A DNA stretch of 5,635 nt, from positions 1 to 5,635 of the forward strand of contig CAIMWY010000434.1 of assembly GCA_903845315.1 (NCBI GenBank), written 5' to 3'. Shown piece by piece: positions 1-5,635 of the stretch. Made by a program: the position numbers and the translations under genes. Within the stretch, counting starts at the first letter, position 1; the number at the start of each line of letters is the position of its first letter. This DNA is from an uncultured Burkholderiales bacterium (GTDB lineage: Bacteria; Pseudomonadota; Gammaproteobacteria; Burkholderiales; Burkholderiaceae). Below the pieces are notes generated by a model. That model ran no database searches. It saw only the letters and a program-made list of their open reading frames with translations, and was not told the origin of the DNA.

Positions 1-189
1 AATCTGTCGCCATCCATGATGACCACTGGGACCCCCGAACAAGTCGATACGGCCGTGAAGCACCTGGTCGACAACGTCTGGAACAAAGGCGGCAAACTGA
101 TCTTGGATTGCGCCTTTGGCTTGCCCGACGAAACTCCAGTTGCCAACGTTCGCGCCATGTTCGATGCTGCACGCAAATACGCGGGTTAA
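1..189 (+). CDS. URO-D-fold corrinoid methyltransferase (MtaA/MtbA/MT I type), C-terminal part
   Basis: The last 62 residues of a protein whose 5' part lies outside the window, ending at TAA 187-189. The tail carries 'GTPEQVD' followed by 'LILDCAFGLPDETP' and 'NVRAMFDAARKYA', the usual end of uroporphyrinogen-decarboxylase-superfamily TIM barrels. Fragment residue 37 is a cysteine at the spot where true HemE has a His-containing 'GHG' loop and where the zinc methyltransferases MtaA/MtbA have a Zn-ligand Cys. That argues for a Zn-dependent corrinoid methyltransferase rather than a haem-synthesis decarboxylase. Such enzymes move methyl groups between a substrate or coenzyme and a cytosolic corrinoid protein. 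The next gene starts 9 bp downstream, and all four following genes are corrinoid- or pathway-related, which supports the call. The substrate cannot be predicted from this fragment, and the alignment to the families is from memory. The family call is fairly sure; the MT I role is inferred. Confidence 0.8.
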   Translation, partial: NLSPSMMTTGTPEQVDTAVKHLVDNVWNKGGKLILDCAFGLPDETPVANVRAMFDAARKYAG

Positions 190-198
190 TTCACGTCC

Positions 199-876
199 AT
201 GCCCGTTGTGAACAGCCTGAACCTTTTACGCACCGTTGCGGCTTCTGCCTTGCTTGGCAAACCATCGAAATTGCGCGAGCGCATGCGAAGTCAAGCGGTG
301 GATTTGGCGCGGACAGAAAACTTGGTTCATGCTGCCTTCAGTTACAAAATCGTCCCGCTGGACGCGCCAATTGGCGAGACTTTGCGCCTAGAGGGCGAAA
401 CGCTGCATGCACCTTGGTTGATTCCGCCCAGCGGTCAGTTAACTGCCCTCGCCTGTGGCGTTTGCACAGTGGGTCCAGCAATAGAAGCTCGCGTCACTTC
501 GTTGTTTTCTCAAAAGCGTGTATCCCTTGCACTTGCATTGGACGAACTGGGCAATGCGCTGTTATTTGCCACCTCACGCCTGCTCCAAGACCGCATGTTG
601 ATCGATGCCAAGCGCCAACAACTCAGTCTGTGCGGGGAGCTTCACCCGGGCGATCCTGGTTTGGGCTTGGATGCCCATGGCGCCGTTCTGCGTCTGGCCC
701 AGGCACAGACCATCCAAGTCAGCCTGCGTTACGGTCACACCTTGTACCCGCTCAAGTCATCATCGGTGGTCATCGGGGCAGGCATTGACTTACCCCAGGC
801 AACGTGGTCTCGATGCGACCACTGCCCCTCCCGCAGCAAATGCAAGCGAATAGAAAAACCCGAGACGCTCAGCTAA
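199..876 (+). CDS. Stand-alone MetH-activation-domain-like protein (corrinoid-associated)
   Basis: A 225-residue cytosolic protein resembling the short proteins annotated as 'vitamin B12 dependent methionine synthase activation domain', which commonly sit beside corrinoid methyltransferases. Landmarks are 'ALACGVCTVGPAIEARV' (about 83-99), 'LDELGNALL' (114-122), 'GELHPGDPG' (146-154), 'YPLKSSSVVIGAG' (183-195) and a C-terminal cysteine cluster C206-x2-C209-x5-C215 that could bind a metal or Fe-S cluster. In full-length MetH this domain binds S-adenosylmethionine and remethylates inactive Co(II) cobalamin. Here the homocysteine, folate and B12 modules are absent, so it must act on a partner protein. 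The SAM-contact segment of MetH (R-x-x-x-G-Y-P) reads ELHPGDP, so the Arg and Tyr are not conserved and SAM use is doubtful. The start at 199 is the first ATG after the upstream stop, 9 bp away. No good Shine-Dalgarno is visible, so translational coupling is likely. The exact function is not established. Confidence 0.75.
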   Translation: MPVVNSLNLLRTVAASALLGKPSKLRERMRSQAVDLARTENLVHAAFSYKIVPLDAPIGETLRLEGETLHAPWLIPPSGQLTALACGVCTVGPAIEARVTSLFSQKRVSLALALDELGNALLFATSRLLQDRMLIDAKRQQLSLCGELHPGDPGLGLDAHGAVLRLAQAQTIQVSLRYGHTLYPLKSSSVVIGAGIDLPQATWSRCDHCPSRSKCKRIEKPETLS

Positions 877-888
877 ACCGCCAACCCC

Positions 889-2682
889 ATGCCCCACCCT
901 CGCAACATTCACACTTTGCGCTTTGCAGAATTAGAGCGCACCATCACTGCACAGGACGGTGAAAGCATTTTTCAAAGCGCGCGTCGTCATGGTCTACGCA
1001 TCGTTGGGGCATGTGGTGGCCGTGGTCATTGTGGTACCTGTGTGGTTCGAGTGCTCGATGGTCAGGTAGACGTCGAGCAGGATGCAACGAAATGGTTGCG
1101 CGCTTGCCAGGTTCGCCCTCAAAGCGATTGCTCGCTCGAAGTCGCACCTCGCTCGTTAGCCCCCATCGTTCGCGCAGAAGCAGACACCCGCGAAGTGTCA
1201 GAAATGCGGGTCTTGGAACCGGCAGTTATCAGCGTCGATCTCACTGTGGCTCCTGCCACCCTCACTGACACGCAAAGCGATGCCGACCGCATAGGATGTG
1301 CCAGTGGTGGTTCAAATTTTTCCATGGACTTGACAGCGGCCCAAGCGCTCTCGACATGCCTACGTGCCTCACCAAGCGATACGGCTTGGTCCTTACGTGC
1401 CTATCGACGTGCCAACGAGTGGATTGGATTTGCGCCAACAGGCAGTCGCGCCCTCGGATTGGCCGTAGATCTAGGAACCACCAATGTAGCGGCTTTTTTG
1501 ATAGACCTAGAAACAGGCGTTCGTCTTGCCAGCCTGGCCATTGAAAACCCCCAAACTGCTTGGGGCGCCGATTTGATCAGTCGCATCAACTATGCAGTTC
1601 GTCATGATGCTGCACGGATCGAACTACGCTCAGCCGCACTCAACGCCATCAATGCGCTGGCGCATGACTTGTGTCATGCAGTGGGTACACGCTTGCAAGA
1701 CATTGTCGATGTGGTGATTTGCGGCAACACAGCGATGCACCATTTGCTGCTGGGTTTGTCGGTTCATCAAATGGGACGATCCCCCTTTGTTGCCACCATG
1801 CGCTCTGCTTATGATGTGAAAGCCCGTGACTTAGGTTTGGCCATTTGTCCCGGTGCTTGGGTGCACATGACAGCCAATGTCGGTGGTTTTGTAGGAGGCG
1901 ACCACGTCGCAGCCCTACTGGCGACACAAGCTATTTGGCAAAGTGCTGATACATGCGTGGTGATGGACATAGGAACTAACACTGAAATTTCCCTGATCCA
2001 TGCGGGTGACATCTTGTCGGCCTCTTGCCCCTCTGGACCGGCCTTAGAGGGGGGGCATATTTCATGTGGCATGCGAGCGGCGGAAGGCGCGATTGAACGG
2101 GTCACGCTAGAAAACGACCGCATGGCAATACAGACCATTGGCCATTGCGATCCTGTCGGACTGTGTGGCTCGGGCGTGCTCGACGCCATGTCGGTGCTTC
2201 GGCGGGCCAACATCGTCAATTCTGGCGGACGACTTTCAGGCGAACACACTGATGTGAAGATGCATGATGGTCAGCGCGCGGCAATCTTGGCACCGGACGT
2301 ACTTTTCACGCAAAGTGACGTACGCGCCGTTCAACTGGCCAAGGCCGCTATACGAACCGGGGTAGACATGCTGCTGCAAGAGAGGGGCTTGCACGATCAA
2401 GATATTGAGCAGTTCGTGATCGCAGGTTCTTTTGGTGCTTATATCGACATTGCCAGCGGCATAGACATCGGACTATTCCCGAGACTTGAAATGAAACGGT
2501 TTGTTCAAGTTGGCAATGCAGCAGGTATGGGCGTACGGCAAATGCTCACCAGCCACTTACGACGAGCCGAAGCGGCCGAACTGGCCGAGCGGTGCCAATA
2601 CATCGAATTGTCAACGCGCAGCAACTTTCAAAAAATGTTTTTACACCACATCGGACTGCCTTCCGACACAACGAGGAAATAA
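889..2682 (+). CDS. RACo-type reductive activator of corrinoid proteins (2Fe-2S + ASKHA ATPase, DUF4445)
   Basis: 597 residues, close to the roughly 600-640 usual for this family. Residues about 8-90 form a plant-type ferredoxin domain with cluster ligands C42, C48, C51 and C73 (C-x5-C-x2-C-x21-C). Residues about 95-185 are a poorly conserved linker/middle segment. Residues about 188-560 form the ASKHA ATPase domain: phosphate-1 loop D194-LGTTN, 'GADLISRINYA' (226-236), 'CGNTAMHHLLLG' (278-289), phosphate-2 loop D360-IGTNTE, 'CPSGPALEGG' (380-389), 'GLCGSGVLD' (424-432), adenosine motif 'IAGSFGAYID' (511-520) and 'GNAAGMG' (542-548). Family members use ATP hydrolysis to drive electron transfer from the [2Fe-2S] cluster and reduce inactive Co(II) corrinoid to Co(I) on the partner corrinoid protein. 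The gene starts 12 bp after the preceding stop without a clear Shine-Dalgarno. It ends 2 bp before the methyltransferase gene, consistent with one operon. All recognisable motifs look intact. The partner corrinoid protein is not in the window. Confidence 0.93.
   Translation: MPHPRNIHTLRFAELERTITAQDGESIFQSARRHGLRIVGACGGRGHCGTCVVRVLDGQVDVEQDATKWLRACQVRPQSDCSLEVAPRSLAPIVRAEADTREVSEMRVLEPAVISVDLTVAPATLTDTQSDADRIGCASGGSNFSMDLTAAQALSTCLRASPSDTAWSLRAYRRANEWIGFAPTGSRALGLAVDLGTTNVAAFLIDLETGVRLASLAIENPQTAWGADLISRINYAVRHDAARIELRSAALNAINALAHDLCHAVGTRLQDIVDVVICGNTAMHHLLLGLSVHQMGRSPFVATMRSAYDVKARDLGLAICPGAWVHMTANVGGFVGGDHVAALLATQAIWQSADTCVVMDIGTNTEISLIHAGDILSASCPSGPALEGGHISCGMRAAEGAIERVTLENDRMAIQTIGHCDPVGLCGSGVLDAMSVLRRANIVNSGGRLSGEHTDVKMHDGQRAAILAPDVLFTQSDVRAVQLAKAAIRTGVDMLLQERGLHDQDIEQFVIAGSFGAYIDIASGIDIGLFPRLEMKRFVQVGNAAGMGVRQMLTSHLRRAEAAELAERCQYIELSTRSNFQKMFLHHIGLPSDTTRK
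2673..2678 (+). promoter_or_regulatory. Ribosome binding site deciding the start of the MeTr gene
   Basis: GAGGAA lies 6 nt before the ATG at 2685 and overlaps the last codons of the RACo gene. It is the best Shine-Dalgarno in the operon. It supports starting the methyltransferase at 2685 rather than at the in-frame ATG at 2592, which would add 31 unlike-family residues and overlap RACo by 91 bp. Confidence 0.7.
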
Positions 2683-2684
2683 CA

Positions 2685-3584
2685 ATGACATCTTCCAACG
2701 GCTTTGACATTCGCATCATTGGTGAGCGGATCAATCCAGGATTTAAAAGCACCAAAGCCCTGTTTGACAATGAAGATATTCCTGGCATTCAGGCATTGGC
2801 CGTGCGTCAAGCCGAAGCTGGTGCAGCTTATCTGAATGTCAATGTGGGTGCTCGTGCATTGACCGATCCCGACTTCATGGCTCGCGTCATTCATGCCATT
2901 CAAGAGGTGGTGAGCACGCCACTGTCATTTGACTTTCCAAGTAAAAAAGTACAACAAATTTGTCTCGCTAGTTACAGATCTGAACGCGCTCATGGTGAAT
3001 TACCCATCGTCAACTCCATCACCGAGCACCGATGGGATTTGATGGACCTGTATGGTCCTTATAAATTCAAAGTCATCGTGATGGCCTCAGAGCGATTGGA
3101 ACAAGTCGATGGCACCATGGTGGCCAAGGCCAATAAAACCAAAGAGGATATTTATGCCACTGCACGTCGAGTTGCGCTACGTTTAAAGAACGACTATGGC
3201 ATGCCCCTTGATCACATCTTCATTGACATGTCGGTATCGGCCATCATTGCAGACACCGAGGGTTTGAACCGCTGCACCGTCGAAGCGATTGCATTAATTG
3301 GTGCAGACCACGAACTCAAAGGCGTTCACATGATGGGTGGACTGTCCAACATTGGCCAGCAACTCCCCCCCAGGGCAGCGGACGGCTCTGATTTAAAACA
3401 TTGCCTAGAAAATGCGTTCCTCACGCTCAACGTGCCACACGGATTTGACTATATATTGGGCACACCTTGGCGCGGTTATGAACCGTTACCAGAGGAGCAT
3501 CATGTTCTTATGACTTACCGTAATTTTCTTGAGCAAACCGGCAGCAATGCGCTGCGCGCCGTACGCAAGTTTTACAAGGCCTGA
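2685..3584 (+). CDS. Methyltetrahydrofolate:corrinoid methyltransferase (pterin-binding, MeTr/MT II type)
   Basis: A 299-residue cytosolic TIM-barrel protein of the pterin-binding (DHPS-like) family. It opens with the family signature 'IIGERINPG' (11-19). Residues matching the folate-binding positions of acetogen MeTr/AcsE appear in order: D83 in 'SFDFPS', N110 in 'IVNSIT', D181 in 'FIDMSVSAI' and N222 in 'GLSNIGQQLP'. Also present are 'YLNVNVGARA' (49-58) and 'LENAFLTL' (241-248). The enzyme moves a methyl group between N5-methyltetrahydrofolate and the Co(I) of a corrinoid protein. In a demethylation pathway it would run towards methyl-THF. No B12-binding or homocysteine domain is attached, so it is not a full MetH. 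The length matches stand-alone MeTr-type proteins. The start at 2685 is chosen from the ribosome binding site and the family N-terminus. The gene sits between RACo (2 bp gap) and the amidohydrolase (3 bp gap). The direction of reaction and the partner protein are inferred. Confidence 0.9.
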   Translation: MTSSNGFDIRIIGERINPGFKSTKALFDNEDIPGIQALAVRQAEAGAAYLNVNVGARALTDPDFMARVIHAIQEVVSTPLSFDFPSKKVQQICLASYRSERAHGELPIVNSITEHRWDLMDLYGPYKFKVIVMASERLEQVDGTMVAKANKTKEDIYATARRVALRLKNDYGMPLDHIFIDMSVSAIIADTEGLNRCTVEAIALIGADHELKGVHMMGGLSNIGQQLPPRAADGSDLKHCLENAFLTLNVPHGFDYILGTPWRGYEPLPEEHHVLMTYRNFLEQTGSNALRAVRKFYKA

Positions 3585-3587
3585 TGG

Positions 3588-4784
3588 ATGCTAAACACAC
3601 ACCCCCCCGAGTTCGCGGTCATTGTCAATGGTTGGTTCGATGGAGAGGTGCGACACCACGGTCCCACAACGATATTGGTGAATGAGCAAAAGATTTCCAG
3701 CATCAGTCCTGGCAACCATGCCAACGACCTTCAAGCCCGCGGTGTCAAGATTTCCCATGGCAGCTTTCTCATTCCGGGTCTGGTCGATGCGCACGTGCAC
3801 CTTTTTCTCGACGGTGCGACCCTTGAAAGCAAGCAACGCGCCGATCATCTCAAGCAACCCCTTGATCAACTCATTCAAGCCGCCCGTGACAGCGCCAAAC
3901 AGTCGCTGGCGCTGGGTATTACCTTGGTTCGTGATGCGGGTGACCGCCACGGCATCAACAACCGAATTCGCAACGAGGCAAGCACAACCAACAGCCACTT
4001 ATCCCAAGTGCGTTCCACCGGCCTAGGAATCAAACGTGCCAACCGTTATGGTGCTTTCATGGCGACCAATGTCGATGATGCCAAAAGTATTCGTGACTCA
4101 ATCCACACATTGTCAGTCGATAACAACGAGCTCAAGCTCATCCTCACAGGCATCATTGACTTCGATGCGGGCGCTGTCACAGACGAACCCCAATTCACAT
4201 TGGAGGAAGTTGAACTGGTGGTGGCAACTGCTCGCGCGTGTCATCGCAACACCATGGTCCATTGCAGTGGCAGCAAGGGCTTGGCAATTGCCGCAGCCGC
4301 GGGCGTTGGTTCTATCGAACACGGTTTTTTCATGAGTCGTGAAAACTTGCAAGTGATGGCAGACAGGCAAGTGGCTTGGACGCCGACATTCAGCCCCGTG
4401 CATTTTCAATGGTCACAACCGCAACTACTGGGTTGGAAAACTCAGACAGTTGACAACCTTGAACGAATACTTGCCCACCATGCACGTCACTTAGGGATGG
4501 CCCGTGACTTGGGGGTCAGACTATTGCTTGGAACCGATGCAGGCAGTATGGGGGTGCGACACGGTCACGCGGTATTTGAAGAAATCGACCTTTTTCTAGC
4601 GGCTGGTCTCTCTGTGCAAGATACGCTCGCAGCCGCTACTTCCAGCAGTCGACGACATTTCGGTCATTCCCACCCGACCTTGCGCATCGGCGCCCCATTT
4701 GATGCCGTTTTGCTGGCTAAAAATCCGTTTGATCACATCGATACACTTCGCCAGCCAATGACCGTGTGGCGGGCTGGCGATTAG
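3588..4784 (+). CDS. Metal-dependent amidohydrolase (prolidase/imidazolonepropionase-like group)
   Basis: A 398-residue cytosolic amidohydrolase with no signal peptide. It has the N-terminal beta-sandwich start ('VIVNGWFDG', 'ILVNEQKISSI'), then 'IPGLVDAHVHL' (62-72) with metal ligands H69 and H71. A Lys suited for carboxylation follows at K183 ('LKLILTG'), then H225 ('MVHCSG'), H245 ('SIEHGFF') and catalytic D317 ('LLGTDAG'). The tail 'GAPFDAVLLAKNPF' (368-381) closes the sandwich domain. This pattern fits binuclear-metal enzymes that hydrolyse amide or cyclic-amide bonds; the substrate is not predictable. The gene follows the methyltransferase by one codon in the same frame. A weak AAGG (3576-3579) lies 8 nt before the ATG, and translational coupling is likely. 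Its place in a corrinoid methyltransfer operon suggests it prepares or finishes the methylated substrate, which is inference. It ends 7 bp from a convergent gene. Confidence 0.88.
   Translation: MLNTHPPEFAVIVNGWFDGEVRHHGPTTILVNEQKISSISPGNHANDLQARGVKISHGSFLIPGLVDAHVHLFLDGATLESKQRADHLKQPLDQLIQAARDSAKQSLALGITLVRDAGDRHGINNRIRNEASTTNSHLSQVRSTGLGIKRANRYGAFMATNVDDAKSIRDSIHTLSVDNNELKLILTGIIDFDAGAVTDEPQFTLEEVELVVATARACHRNTMVHCSGSKGLAIAAAAGVGSIEHGFFMSRENLQVMADRQVAWTPTFSPVHFQWSQPQLLGWKTQTVDNLERILAHHARHLGMARDLGVRLLLGTDAGSMGVRHGHAVFEEIDLFLAAGLSVQDTLAAATSSSRRHFGHSHPTLRIGAPFDAVLLAKNPFDHIDTLRQPMTVWRAGD
4748..4780. repeat. Perfect 9-bp inverted repeat at the convergent gene ends
   Basis: TCGCCAGCC (4748-4756) and GGCTGGCGA (4772-4780) are exact reverse complements separated by 15 nt, immediately before the amidohydrolase stop codon. 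The stem is GC-rich. No T-run follows on either strand, so it is not a classic intrinsic terminator. It could stabilise either convergent mRNA 3' end, or it may simply reflect coding sequence (residues about 388-398). Confidence 0.4.
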
Positions 4785-4791
4785 ACCTCAA

Positions 4792-5523
4792 TCAACGCAG
4801 GTGATCTCTAAGCAACGTTCCAAACCCATTGATGGATTCGACATGCCCTAGGACCCTTAGAGCACCCCACAAACTGACTTGATTGGTTGTGAAGACTGGT
4901 TTACCAAGTTTTTTTTCAAGCTGATCAAGCACCTCCATGCTGAACCAATTGCCACATGCAAGCATCACAGCATCTGTGTTGTCTAGATCATGTTCAATGG
5001 CCATTTGATACGCAGTGGATGAATCAAGGTCACCTATCTCAAGATTTTTAGAGAAGCCCAAGGCTTTTCTGACCGGGACTTCAAATCCATTTTTTTCAAG
5101 AAAAGAAATGCTGAATTCATTGATTTCATCAGTCCAAGGCGCCAAGAATGACAAGCGACGAACATTGAGTTTTTTTAAGGCCTCAATCGTGGCAGTTGAC
5201 GCGGTGGTTGCAGGCTTGCCAGAAAGATCTTCAATGCGTTTTTTCAACTCAAGGTCATAGCCCAAGCCCAAGCGCGATGATGGTGCTGTCAGCCCAAGCA
5301 AAATTAAATCCACATCGGCATCTACCAAGCTACTGACACCTTGCTCTAATTCATCAAGAATTTGAATGGTGGTATCTTTTTTAACGTGCGTTAACTTGAG
5401 TCTAGCGGTATGAAGCGAAGTTCCCTTAGGAAGTGCATTAAGAAATTCACGCTCCTGGGACGTGTTGGAGGATGGAATAAGTGAACCGATTCGCTTGAAT
5501 ACTGTACTTTTTATTGTTTGCAT
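4792..5523 (-). CDS. Asp/Glu racemase-superfamily protein, arylmalonate decarboxylase/maleate isomerase-like
   Basis: A 243-residue cytosolic protein, a normal length for this family. 'IGSLIPSSNT' (12-21) is the maleate-isomerase-type N-terminus, with an Asn expected to contact a substrate carboxylate. 'LILLGLTAPSSRLG' (73-86) occupies the first active-site loop but has no Cys there. 'TTASTATIEALKKLNVRRLSFLAPWTDEIN' (about 106-135, read as adjoining motifs) and 'VMLACGNW' (186-193) follow, with C190 the only cysteine in the protein. Racemases and maleate isomerases use two cysteines. Arylmalonate decarboxylase uses one, in the second loop, as here. The protein may therefore be a cofactor-free decarboxylase or an unusual isomerase; the substrate is unknown. 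It starts 17 bp after the stop of a Bug/TctC receptor gene, so the two are probably co-transcribed. Only a weak ribosome site is visible. Base composition is more AT-rich than in the operon, with several A-tracts. The superfamily is sure; the reaction is not. Confidence 0.8.
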   Translation of the reverse strand: MQTIKSTVFKRIGSLIPSSNTSQEREFLNALPKGTSLHTARLKLTHVKKDTTIQILDELEQGVSSLVDADVDLILLGLTAPSSRLGLGYDLELKKRIEDLSGKPATTASTATIEALKKLNVRRLSFLAPWTDEINEFSISFLEKNGFEVPVRKALGFSKNLEIGDLDSSTAYQMAIEHDLDNTDAVMLACGNWFSMEVLDQLEKKLGKPVFTTNQVSLWGALRVLGHVESINGFGTLLRDHLR

Positions 5524-5540
5524 GATGGTGACCCAATGGG

Positions 5541-5635
5541 CTATTCGGTGATGTTGGATTTCTTAGCAATTTCCTTCCAAGACACCATTTCTCTTTGAAC
5601 CAATCTCCGAAGCTCATCAGGTGACATAGACACAA
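5541..5635 (-). CDS. Bug/TctC-family tripartite tricarboxylate transporter receptor, C-terminal end
   Basis: A minus-strand frame enters from the right edge and stops at TAG (5543-5541), giving 30 residues: V-S-MSPDELRRLVQREMVSW-KEIAKKSNITE. 'SP-E-L--LV--E---W--IAK---I' is the standard ending of Bug/TctC periplasmic solute-binding proteins, which capture carboxylates and other small molecules, often for a TctAB membrane transporter. Only the tail is visible, so the signal peptide and ligand-binding Asp cannot be checked. The racemase-like gene begins 17 bp downstream, suggesting an operon of uptake receptor plus enzyme. The call rests on a short but characteristic motif. Many Bug genes are orphans without TctAB, so no transporter is assumed. 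Confidence 0.65.
   Translation of the reverse strand, partial: VSMSPDELRRLVQREMVSWKEIAKKSNITE

Noticed and set aside
1..189. HemE (haem biosynthesis uroporphyrinogen decarboxylase)
   Set aside because: The conserved loop near the C-terminus has Cys where HemE has His, and the gene context is entirely corrinoid methyl transfer.
108..788. A 226-codon plus-strand open frame overlapping the MetH-activation-like gene
   Set aside because: Its product is Arg/Cys/His/Ser-rich with no recognisable motif. The overlapping frame at 199-876 shows clear family motifs.
1809..2249. A 146-codon minus-strand open frame inside RACo
   Set aside because: It is antisense to the conserved ASKHA motifs and has no recognisable protein features, so it is a shadow of the real gene.
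889..2682. A plain ferredoxin-dependent reductase
   Set aside because: Beyond the 2Fe-2S domain there are no flavin or NAD motifs; the rest is a complete ASKHA ATPase.
2592..2684. Upstream in-frame ATG that would lengthen the MeTr protein by 31 residues
   Set aside because: It overlaps the end of RACo, the extra residues do not look like the family, and a good GAGGAA site sits just before the ATG at 2685.
3591..3998. A 135-codon minus-strand open frame inside the amidohydrolase
   Set aside because: It is antisense to the conserved metal-binding region and shows no domain or ribosome site.
5447..5635. A 62-codon minus-strand open frame at the right edge
   Set aside because: It overlaps the start of the racemase-like gene in another frame. 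The adjacent frame at 5541-5635 gives a typical Bug/TctC ending instead.
1..5635. tRNA or rRNA genes, CRISPR arrays, insertion sequences, riboswitches
   Set aside because: No cloverleaf, spaced direct repeats, transposase or terminal repeats, or B12-box-like leader was seen. The window is almost entirely coding.

Overview
The window looks like chromosomal DNA from a betaproteobacterium, most likely Burkholderiales/Comamonadaceae-like. This rests on moderate GC, tight gene packing, and a C-terminal fragment typical of the Bug/TctC periplasmic receptors that are greatly expanded in that group. The taxonomic call is an inference; no rRNA or marker gene is present.

Positions 1-4784 (+ strand) hold one compact gene cluster. 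In order it contains: the C-terminus of a uroporphyrinogen-decarboxylase-fold (MtaA/MtbA/MT I type) corrinoid methyltransferase; a small stand-alone protein related to the MetH reactivation domain; a 597-residue RACo-type ATP-dependent corrinoid activator ([2Fe-2S] domain plus ASKHA ATPase); a pterin-binding methyltetrahydrofolate:corrinoid methyltransferase (MeTr/MT II type); and a metal-dependent amidohydrolase. Gaps between genes are 9, 12, 2 and 3 bp, so the five are probably one operon continuing from upstream.

Positions 4792-5635 (- strand) hold two genes converging on the operon. One is an Asp/Glu racemase-superfamily protein resembling arylmalonate decarboxylase and maleate isomerase, with a single cysteine. 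Just upstream of it is the last 30 residues of a Bug/TctC-type solute-binding protein. The convergent stop codons are only 7 bp apart, and a perfect 9-bp inverted repeat lies at the end of the amidohydrolase gene. The racemase-like gene is visibly more AT-rich than the operon and carries several A-tracts.

Working model (inference): an upstream corrinoid protein, not in this window, takes a methyl group from a methylated substrate through the URO-D-type MT I. The MeTr-type MT II passes the methyl group to tetrahydrofolate. RACo, and perhaps the MetH-activation-like protein, rescue corrinoid oxidised to Co(II). The amidohydrolase may act on the substrate before or after demethylation. The Bug receptor and racemase/decarboxylase-like enzyme could handle uptake and conversion of a related carboxylate, but their link to the operon is only proximity. 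This is the parts list of the O-demethylase systems of acetogens, here in a proteobacterial setting; the substrate cannot be read from the sequence.
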